Assembly (NCBI GenBank): GCA_035762425.1
Contig: DASTOW010000286.1
Location: forward strand, 1 to 14,631
Reading direction: 5' to 3'
Length of the DNA: 14,631 nucleotides
DNA from: AWTP1-13 sp035762425
GTDB taxonomy: Bacteria > Pseudomonadota > Alphaproteobacteria > Rhizobiales > Hyphomicrobiaceae
Shown: in pieces, positions 7,077 through 12,916 of the stretch
How positions within the stretch are numbered: the first letter of the stretch is position 1
How the letters are laid out: each line of letters opens with the position of its first letter
Translations under genes and position numbers: made by a program
The notes under the pieces: model-generated
Seen by the model: only the letters and a program-made list of their open reading frames with translations
Databases searched by the model: none
What the model was told of the DNA's origin: nothing

Positions 7077-7927
7077 TCCCGCGTCACAAGATCCTGGAAA
7101 AGTTCCGCGCCATGCTCGCCCAGGGTGTGCCGATCATCGGCGGCGGCGCCGGTACGGGACTGTCGGCCAAGTGCGAGGAGGCCGGCGGAATTGATCTCAT
7201 CGTGATTTACAACTCCGGCCGCTACCGCATGGCCGGACGCGGTTCGCTGGCCGGCATGATGCCGTACGGCGACGCGAACCAGATCGTGGTCGAGATGGCA
7301 GCTGAGGTGTTGCCTGTGGTCCGCCACACCCCAGTGCTGGCGGGGGTCAACGGCACCGATCCGTTCCGCAAGATGGACGTATTCCTGGATGAGCTGAAGC
7401 GGATCGGCTTTTCCGGCGTGCAGAACTTCCCCACCGTGGGCCTCATCGACGGCATCTTCCGCGCCAACCTGGAAGAGACCGGCATGTCCTACGGGCTGGA
7501 GGTCGACATGATCGCCGCCGCTCATGCCAAGGACATGCTGACTACGCCCTACGTCTTCAACGAGGACGATGCATCAGCCATGGCGCGGGCGGGTGCCGAC
7601 ATCATCGTCTGCCATCTGGGACTGACGACCGGCGGCAGCATCGGCGCCGCCACCGCGCTCAAGCTGACGGATTGCCCGGCCCTCGTCGACGCCTGGGCGG
7701 AAGCCGCCCTCAAGGTCAATCCGCAGACCATCGTTCTGGTCCACGGCGGTCCCGTGGCCATGCCCGAGGATGCAGAATTCATCTTACGCAACACATCCAG
7801 TTGCCACGGCTTCTACGGCGCCTCCTCCATGGAGCGTCTACCAACGGAAATCGCCCTGACCGAACAAACGCGCAAGTTCAAGCGCATCGCCGGACGGGCC
7901 GACAGCGGCCGCCGAAACGGCGCTTAA
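7073..7927 (+). CDS. PEP-hydrolase-like TIM-barrel protein
   Basis: 284 residues from GTG 7073, whose GTGA overlaps the upstream TGA; this start gives 'MIPRHKILEKFRAML', the normal family N-terminus. The sequence reads as the PEP_hydrolase / 'TIM-barrel signal transduction protein' family: 'PIIGGGAGTGLSAKCEEAGG' and 'DLIVIYNSGRYRMAGRGSLAG' (first strands and loop), 'PVLAGVNGTDPFR', 'GFSGVQNFPTVGLIDG', 'MIAAAHAKDMLTTPYVFN', 'GADIIVCHLGLTTGGSIGA' and 'IVLVHGGPVAMPEDAEFIL'. The name phosphoenolpyruvate hydrolase comes from the family label; I cannot confirm activity from sequence. Members commonly sit next to, or fused to, Tm-1-like domains, as in plant Tm-1 where this barrel is the C-terminal half. 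Co-translation with the LivF-Tm-1 fusion suggests the two act together, either as an enzyme pair or as a sensor. Confidence 0.9.
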   Translation: MIPRHKILEKFRAMLAQGVPIIGGGAGTGLSAKCEEAGGIDLIVIYNSGRYRMAGRGSLAGMMPYGDANQIVVEMAAEVLPVVRHTPVLAGVNGTDPFRKMDVFLDELKRIGFSGVQNFPTVGLIDGIFRANLEETGMSYGLEVDMIAAAHAKDMLTTPYVFNEDDASAMARAGADIIVCHLGLTTGGSIGAATALKLTDCPALVDAWAEAALKVNPQTIVLVHGGPVAMPEDAEFILRNTSSCHGFYGASSMERLPTEIALTEQTRKFKRIAGRADSGRRNGA

Positions 7928-7933
7928 GGAGGA
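7926..7933 (+). promoter_or_regulatory. Strong Shine-Dalgarno for the flotillin-like gene
   Basis: AAGGAGGA at 7926-7933 lies 6 nt before the ATG at 7940 and overlaps the TAA of the preceding gene. It is the best ribosome binding site in the operon and suggests the large membrane scaffold is translated independently and well. Confidence 0.75.
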
Positions 7934-7939
7934 ACCGAC

Positions 7940-10735
7940 ATGTCCATATCGGGAGAAGTGATCGGCCAGCTGGTCCTCTGGCTCATCATCGCCGTCGTGG
8001 TGATCGCCGTCATCTTCTGGGTCTTGCAACGGCTCTATCGCCGGTCGACCAAGGAAATTGCGTTCGTGCGGACCGGGTTCCTAGGCGAGAAAGTCGTCAT
8101 CGACGGCGGCGCGTTTGTCTGGCCGATGATCCACGAGATCACACCTGTCAACATGAACACCTTGCCACTCAAGGTGTCGCGCACGACCAACGATGCGCTC
8201 ATCACGAAGGATCGCATGCGCGTCGACGTGGAGGCCGAGTTCTACGTGCGCGTCCAGCCCGAGCGCAGCGCCGTCGCTATGGCCGCCTCCACGCTCGGCC
8301 GGCGTACGCTTGAGCCGGAAAGCCTGCATGCGCTGCTTGCCGGCAAGTTCGAGAGCGCCATGCGCGCCGCCGCCGCCGCCATGGACATGAGCGCAATGCA
8401 CGAGAACCGGGCCAACTATGTTAACCACCTGCGGCAGGCCGTGGGTGCCGACCTGTCTCGCAACGGTCTCGAGCTTGAGTCCGTCGCCATCCTCGACATC
8501 GACCAGACGAGCCTTGAGTTCTTTAATCCCTCGAACCGGTTCGACGCCGAAGGCCTCACCGTCCTCATCAAGGACATCGAGGATCGGCGCAAGCTGCGCA
8601 ACGACATCGAGCAGGATGCGACAATCCAGATCCGCGCGCGCAACCTGGAAGCCGAGAAGCAAGCGCTGGAAATCGAGCGGGCAAGCGAAGAAGCCCGCCT
8701 CGAGCAGGAACGCGACATCGAGTTCCGGCGGGCACAACAACGAGCGCTGCTGGCGCAGGAGCGCGCCGAGCGCGAAACCCAGGCCGAGTCTGCTCAGATT
8801 TCGGCTCGCGAGGCCATCGAGCGTGCGCGCATCGCTAATGAGCGTGCCATTGCCGAGGCGCGCATCGCATCGGAAGTCGAAATCCGCCGGCGCGAGATCG
8901 CAAGGACCCAAACCGTCGAATCCGACGAGATCGCCGCCCGCGAGCGGGTCGAGACGGCCCGCATTCTGCAGGAGCGTACCCTCAAGGAAGCCCGCATCGT
9001 CAACGAGCAGGAAACCGCCGCGCGCGAGATCGAACGCACGCGCACGCTCGAGGCCGCCGAGATCGCCGCGCGAGAGGCGACCGAGCGCGCGCGCATCCTG
9101 CAGGAACGGGCGCTGACCGAGACGCGTATCCAGAAGGATCGCGAGACGCAGTCCATGGAGATCGACCGCCAGCGCGCGGTCGAACAGGCCGAGATTGCCG
9201 CCAGGGAGGAAACCGAGAAGGCGCGAATGGCGCAAACATTGATCCTCTCGCAGACCCGGATCCGCGGGGAAGAGGATATCCGCCGGCGCGAGATCGCCCG
9301 CCAGCAGGGCCTGGAAGAGGCCGAGATCGCCGCACGCGAGACGACCGAACGCCAGCGCATCGCCCAGGCGGCCAAGGTCTCCGAGGCGCGCATCAGCGAA
9401 GATCTGCGCATCCGTGCGCTGGAAATCGAACGCCAGCAGACGGTGGAAGCAGCCGAAATCGCGGCCGGTCGATCGATCGATGCTGCCCGCATCGCGCGCG
9501 AGAAAGGCGTTGCCGCGGAGCGGATCGAAGCCGACCTGGCCACCCGATCTGAGGAGATCGCACGCGACAAGGCGATCGAAGCCGCCGACATCGCGCGGCG
9601 CGAGAGCGTAGAGCGAGCAAGGATTACCTCCGAACTCAAGCTGGAGCAGGAACGCATCGCGAGCCAGCAGACACGCGAAGTGATCGACATCGAACGCAAG
9701 CGCGAGGTGGAGGCGGCCGAGGAGACCCGGGTCGTTGACCTGGCACCGAAAAAGGCTGCGCGCGCGGCAGCGGACGCCGAAGTCCGCCGCGCCCAGTTGA
9801 GTGCGCAGGCGTCGGTCGAGACCGCTGAGGTGCAACGCGAGAGTGTCGTCGAAGCGGCCAAGGTCGAACGCCGCCGCGCCCTCGAGCAGCTCGAGATCGC
9901 CCGCGTGCAGGCGTTGCGTGAGGCCGAAATTGAGAGCCGCGAGGATATCGAGCGTGCCCGTGTCGCTTCCGAACGAGGGCTCGACGAGGTCCGCATCTCC
10001 CACGAGGCGGAGCGGCGTCGGCTCGAGGTCGAGCGCGAGAAGCTGGTCGAGACGGCGCAGATGGACAAGGCCATCACACTTTACCGCAAGTCGCTCGAGG
10101 AATCGGCGGCCCGGCTCGAAGCCGATACGGCGCGGGCTAATGCGGCCGTCGCCGAGGAGCGCATTGCAACCGTGCGCGAGACGGAAGTCGCCAACCGGCG
10201 CAAGGCGATCGATGTGCTATTGGCGGAGAAGGCCGCCGCAGAACGCACCATTGCGGCCGGTGCCGAAAAGGTACGGCTCACGGTCGAGGCCGAGGCCCAG
10301 CGCCTTATCAATGAGGCCGAGAACGTTCTCACGGACCCAGCCCGCGTCTCGCTGTTCCGCCGCAAGCTGTTGGAGCATGTCGAAGGCATCATTGCTGCTT
10401 CGGTCAAGCCGCTGGAGAAGATCCAGGACATCCGCATCATGCAGCTCGACGGCATGAGCGGCAACGGCGGCGAAGGCCGTTCAGGCAGTCCAACCGACGA
10501 AGTGATCAATTCGGCCCTGCGCTACCGCGTGCAAGCGCCAATGATCGACAGCCTGCTTGCCGACATCGGCATCGACGGCGCCAACCTGGCCAAGCAGGGC
10601 GGCCTGATGCGCGAAGCCGCCGACATGCAGCGCATTGGCAACGAAGCCCGCAAGCCCCAGCCTGGCGGCGATGGCGGCAAGTCGGGCAAGCCGAAGCCGA
10701 ACGGTCCGAAGTCCGAACCGGGAGCCAGCAGTTAG
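7940..10735 (+). CDS. Giant flotillin/YqiK-like SPFH protein with hendecad-repeat stalk
   Basis: 931 residues; bacterial YqiK-type flotillins are typically about 500-700. One transmembrane helix lies at about residues 9-30 ('QLVLWLIIAVVVIAVIFWVL') with basic residues after it. The SPFH domain covers about 34-235: 'AFVRTGFLGEKVVIDGG', 'PMIHEITPVNMNTLPLKV' and 'LLAGKFESAMRAAAAAMDM', followed by 'LESVAILDIDQTSLEFFNPSNRFDAEGL', a YqiK/flotillin hallmark. Residues about 242-770 are predicted almost entirely helical and highly charged, including seven tandem 44-residue units (286-593). The C-terminal flotillin module includes 'LEKIQDIRIMQLDGMSG' and 'ALRYRVQAPMIDSLLADIGI', then a Gly/Pro/Lys/Ser-rich tail. 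Known role of the family: oligomeric inner-membrane scaffolds linked to membrane microdomains. Here it sits between transporter/Tm-1 genes and an oxidoreductase, so an anchoring role is plausible (inference). The next gene's ATG directly abuts the TAG. Confidence 0.92.
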   Translation: MSISGEVIGQLVLWLIIAVVVIAVIFWVLQRLYRRSTKEIAFVRTGFLGEKVVIDGGAFVWPMIHEITPVNMNTLPLKVSRTTNDALITKDRMRVDVEAEFYVRVQPERSAVAMAASTLGRRTLEPESLHALLAGKFESAMRAAAAAMDMSAMHENRANYVNHLRQAVGADLSRNGLELESVAILDIDQTSLEFFNPSNRFDAEGLTVLIKDIEDRRKLRNDIEQDATIQIRARNLEAEKQALEIERASEEARLEQERDIEFRRAQQRALLAQERAERETQAESAQISAREAIERARIANERAIAEARIASEVEIRRREIARTQTVESDEIAARERVETARILQERTLKEARIVNEQETAAREIERTRTLEAAEIAAREATERARILQERALTETRIQKDRETQSMEIDRQRAVEQAEIAAREETEKARMAQTLILSQTRIRGEEDIRRREIARQQGLEEAEIAARETTERQRIAQAAKVSEARISEDLRIRALEIERQQTVEAAEIAAGRSIDAARIAREKGVAAERIEADLATRSEEIARDKAIEAADIARRESVERARITSELKLEQERIASQQTREVIDIERKREVEAAEETRVVDLAPKKAARAAADAEVRRAQLSAQASVETAEVQRESVVEAAKVERRRALEQLEIARVQALREAEIESREDIERARVASERGLDEVRISHEAERRRLEVEREKLVETAQMDKAITLYRKSLEESAARLEADTARANAAVAEERIATVRETEVANRRKAIDVLLAEKAAAERTIAAGAEKVRLTVEAEAQRLINEAENVLTDPARVSLFRRKLLEHVEGIIAASVKPLEKIQDIRIMQLDGMSGNGGEGRSGSPTDEVINSALRYRVQAPMIDSLLADIGIDGANLAKQGGLMREAADMQRIGNEARKPQPGGDGGKSGKPKPNGPKSEPGASS
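8795..9718 (+). repeat. Seven tandem 132-bp units coding 44-residue hendecad repeats
   Basis: Units start at 8795, 8927, 9059, 9191, 9323, 9455 and 9587 (residues 286-593) with no insertion or deletion between them. Each unit is four 11-residue segments, e.g. EIAAREATERA / RILQERALTET / RIQKDRETQSM / EIDRQRAVEQA. In all 28 segments the second residue is Ile (27) or Met (1), and the first residues follow an acidic, Arg, Arg, acidic order (the opening residue of unit 1 is Gln). A degenerate unit in the same phase precedes the array (8663-8794). The DNA copies have diverged, so the repeat is maintained mainly at protein level. Confidence 0.9.
9926..10057 (+). repeat. Detached eighth 44-residue unit of the flotillin stalk
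   Basis: Residues 663-706 read EIESREDIERA / RVASERGLDEV / RISHEAERRRL / EVEREKLVETA, matching the upstream unit plan. They are separated from the array by 69 residues that contain a proline ('DLAPKK') and are not a multiple of 11 (6 x 11 + 3). The spacing marks a hinge or phase shift in the coil. Confidence 0.7.
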
Positions 10736-11173
10736 ATGCCGCGCGTCTATGCTTCCTCCGTGATCGATGCCCCGGCCGCCAAGGTCTGGGATAAGGTGCG
10801 TGACTTCAATGCGCTGCCACGGTGGCATCCGCGCATCCGCGAAAGCCGGATCGAGAACGGCGAGCCATCGGACAAGGTCGGCTGCGTGCGCGACTTCCGC
10901 CTGCAGAACGGCGATCGGCTGCGCGAGAAGCTGCTTGGACTGTCGGACTATGACATGTTCTGCACCTATTCAATTCTCGAATCGCCGATGCCGCTCACCA
11001 ACTACATGGCCACCTTGCGGCTGACACCGATCAGCGATGGCGACCGCACATTCATCGAATGGTCGGCCGAATTCGACTGCGCGGCGGAGGCAGCAGCCGA
11101 TCTGGTCGACGGCATCGGCAACAACGTATTCCAGGCCGGCTTCGACGCGCTGAAACGGCAGATGGCGGGTTGA
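10736..11173 (+). CDS. SRPBCC-family protein, first of two tandem copies
   Basis: 145 residues, ATG directly after the flotillin TAG. It reads as a small START/Bet v 1-fold (SRPBCC, polyketide cyclase 2-like) protein: an N-terminal strand 'SSVIDAPAAKVWDKVRDFNALPRWHP' typical of the family, then 'VGCVRDFRLQNGDRLREKLLGLSD' strands, 'DGDRTFIEWSAEFD', and a long C-terminal helix 'NNVFQAGFDALKRQM'. The fold binds hydrophobic ligands or lipids in a deep cavity; catalytic activity cannot be judged. It is 48% identical to its neighbour by hand alignment. In CO dehydrogenase-type operons an SRPBCC protein (CoxG) helps couple the enzyme to the membrane. This gene's position just before a molybdenum hydroxylase permits a similar role, though it lacks the long CoxG C-terminus. 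Confidence 0.88.
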   Translation: MPRVYASSVIDAPAAKVWDKVRDFNALPRWHPRIRESRIENGEPSDKVGCVRDFRLQNGDRLREKLLGLSDYDMFCTYSILESPMPLTNYMATLRLTPISDGDRTFIEWSAEFDCAAEAAADLVDGIGNNVFQAGFDALKRQMAG

Positions 11174-11175
11174 CA

Positions 11176-11637
11176 ATGGTGCGCATTGTCGAGAGCACGA
11201 TCCTTGATGCCCCTGTTGAAGCGGTATGGGCGGTGCTGCGCGACTTCAACGGGCACGATCAGTGGCATCCGGCGGTCGCCGACAGCACCATCGAGCGGGG
11301 CAGTCCATCCGACCGCATCGGCTGCGTGCGCCGGTTCCATCTGGCGGATGGGTCGGAGCTGCGCGAGCAGCTGCTGACGCTTTCGGACGCCGACATGGCG
11401 TTCTCCTACTGTCTCATGGAAACGCCGGTGCCGCTTCTGAACTACGTGGCGCACGTGCGGCTGGCGCCGGTAACCGATGGCGATCGCACGTTCTGGCATT
11501 GGCAGTGCCGGTTCGACACGCCGGCCGGCCGTGAAACGGAGCTGCGCGACATGGTCGCCAACACCATCTATCGGGCCGGCTTCGACGCCGTGCGCGAGCA
11601 TATGGGCCTTCCAGTATCGCGACCGGGGGCTCGATGA
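11176..11637 (+). CDS. SRPBCC-family protein, second tandem copy
   Basis: 153 residues from ATG 11176, two bases after the previous stop. It has the same domain as its neighbour: 'STILDAPVEAVWAVLRDFNG..QWHP', 'IGCVRRFHLADGSELREQLLTLSD', 'VTDGDRTFWHWQCRFD' and a C-terminal helix 'NTIYRAGFDAVREHM', plus a short extra tail. Shared signature stretches include 'APxxxVWxxxRDFN', 'GCVR.F.L..G..LRE.LL.LSD.DM' and 'DGDRTF'. The copies (about 48% identical over 145 aligned positions) have diverged enough to suggest different ligands or a heterodimer. It overlaps the flavin subunit gene by 4 bp (ATGA), which ties it to the hydroxylase. Confidence 0.88.
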   Translation: MVRIVESTILDAPVEAVWAVLRDFNGHDQWHPAVADSTIERGSPSDRIGCVRRFHLADGSELREQLLTLSDADMAFSYCLMETPVPLLNYVAHVRLAPVTDGDRTFWHWQCRFDTPAGRETELRDMVANTIYRAGFDAVREHMGLPVSRPGAR

Positions 11638-12440
11638 TCCAATCCGTTGAAACCCATCCGACCCTGGCCGAGGCACAGCGCGCCATGGGATCCGATGCCA
11701 TTTTCATGGCCGGCGGTACCCTCGTCATGCGCGACGTCAATGCCGGCGTGCCGGCTAGACGGATCGTACGCAGCACCGATCCGGTACTTGCGCACATACG
11801 CCTTTCCGGGGATGGCGTCGCGATCGGCGCGGGCGTCACCATGGCGATGGTCGCCGCGCATCGTGACCTGACGTTCCTGGCGCCGGTGGCGCGCGCGATT
11901 GGCGGGCCGCAGATCCGCAACATGGCAACAGTCGGCGGCAATCTGTTTGCGCCGCATCCTTACGGAGATTTGGCGGTGGCGCTGCTGGCGCTCGGTGCCC
12001 GTGTGGCGCTCGCCGGCCAGAGCGGCGCGGCGCGGCCTCTCGCCGATGTCGTGCGCGATCGCGGCCGGGTGGGCCTCGTCGCATCCGTTCAAGTCCCGCG
12101 ACCGCAAGCACCCGCTGATTTCGGCTTCCTGAAGGCGAGCCGGATCAAGCCGAAGGGCGTGTCGGTGCTGTCAGTTGCGGCCCACCTGCCGCGCCAGGGT
12201 GGGCGCATCCGGGGGGCTCGGGTGGTGTTCGGGGCGATGGGCCCGACGCCGCTCCAGGCCATTGCCGTGGAACGCGTTCTGGACGGTCAAAATCTGGATG
12301 CCGCCACCATAGCGCGCGCGGCTCAGGTGGCGGTCGACGGACTTGACCCGCCGACCGACGCGCTCGCGACCGCGTGGTATCGGCGCGAAGTTGCCGGCGT
12401 CCACCTTAAACGTCTGCTCGAACGGATGGCGCGCAGCTGA
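11634..12440 (+). CDS. Molybdenum hydroxylase FAD-binding subunit (CoxM/XdhB-like)
   Basis: 268 residues, the normal length for the medium subunit. It has an FAD_binding_5 domain with 'FMAGGT' (residues 24-29) and 'IGGPQIRNMATVGGNLFAPHPYGD' (TVGGN at 99-103), the loop that binds the FAD diphosphate. The C-terminal CO_deh_flav_C-type domain contains 'FGFLKASRIKPKGVSVLSVAAHL' and 'ARVVFGAMGPTPLQAIAVE'. Known role: it accepts electrons from the 2Fe-2S subunit and passes them to NAD+, quinone or another acceptor. The usual 'GGTDLLP.M' after the first glycine loop reads 'GGTLVMRDVNAG', a small departure. The stop overlaps the next start by 1 bp. Confidence 0.93.
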   Translation: MIQSVETHPTLAEAQRAMGSDAIFMAGGTLVMRDVNAGVPARRIVRSTDPVLAHIRLSGDGVAIGAGVTMAMVAAHRDLTFLAPVARAIGGPQIRNMATVGGNLFAPHPYGDLAVALLALGARVALAGQSGAARPLADVVRDRGRVGLVASVQVPRPQAPADFGFLKASRIKPKGVSVLSVAAHLPRQGGRIRGARVVFGAMGPTPLQAIAVERVLDGQNLDAATIARAAQVAVDGLDPPTDALATAWYRREVAGVHLKRLLERMARS

Positions 12441-12916
12441 TGGCAAAAACACCGGTGGTATTCGTTCTCAATGGATCGGAGCGTGCCGCTTTCGCGGCGC
12501 CCGGCCAGAACCTGCTCGAGCTGCTGCGCCGCGGCGTCGGCGATCTCAGTCCCAAGTATGGCTGCGGTCAGGGCACCTGCGGTGCGTGCACGGTCGCCAT
12601 CGACGGTGAGACGCACCTGGCGTGTCTGACCTTGGCCGAGAGCGTTGCGGGCCGGCGCGTCGACACCGCAGCGGGACTGGCGTCTGGGAGCCAGCTGCAC
12701 CCGCTGCAGGACGCGTTCATGCAGACCTTCGCGGCCCAGTGCGGCTACTGTACGCCCGGCATGTTGATCTCGGCCAAGGCGCTGCTCGATCGCAATCCGA
12801 CGCCAACGCGCGAGGACGTGGTCGAGGCAATCTCGGGGAACATCTGCCGTTGCACGGGCTATGAGCCGATCATCGAGGCCATTCTGGTGGCGGCACGGGG
12901 GAGGGAGCGGGCGTGA
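12440..12916 (+). CDS. Molybdenum hydroxylase 2Fe-2S subunit (CoxS/XdhC-like)
   Basis: 158 residues, a standard small subunit. The plant-type ferredoxin cluster ligands are C42, C47, C50 and C62 within 'CGQGTCGACTV' and 'LACL'. The second cluster ligands are C101 and C104 ('QCGYCTPGM') plus C136 and C138 ('NICRCTGYEPI'). All eight cysteines are present, so both clusters should form. It shuttles electrons from the Mo site to FAD in the cytoplasm; no signal peptide is seen. Its stop overlaps the GTG start of the large subunit by 4 bp. Confidence 0.96.
   Translation: MAKTPVVFVLNGSERAAFAAPGQNLLELLRRGVGDLSPKYGCGQGTCGACTVAIDGETHLACLTLAESVAGRRVDTAAGLASGSQLHPLQDAFMQTFAAQCGYCTPGMLISAKALLDRNPTPTREDVVEAISGNICRCTGYEPIIEAILVAARGRERA

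Noticed and set aside
8795..9718. CRISPR-like regularly spaced repeat pattern
   Set aside because: The 132-bp periodicity lies wholly within a coding frame, copies are diverged, there are no unique spacers, and the period is conserved at protein level.
8081..10003. Long open frame (640 codons) on the minus strand opposite the flotillin gene
   Set aside because: It is antisense to highly repetitive, GC-rich coiled-coil coding DNA, which naturally lacks stops on the other strand. The translation is periodic low-complexity Leu/Asp/Arg text with no recognisable domain, and the plus-strand frame has clear SPFH motifs and a strong ribosome binding site.
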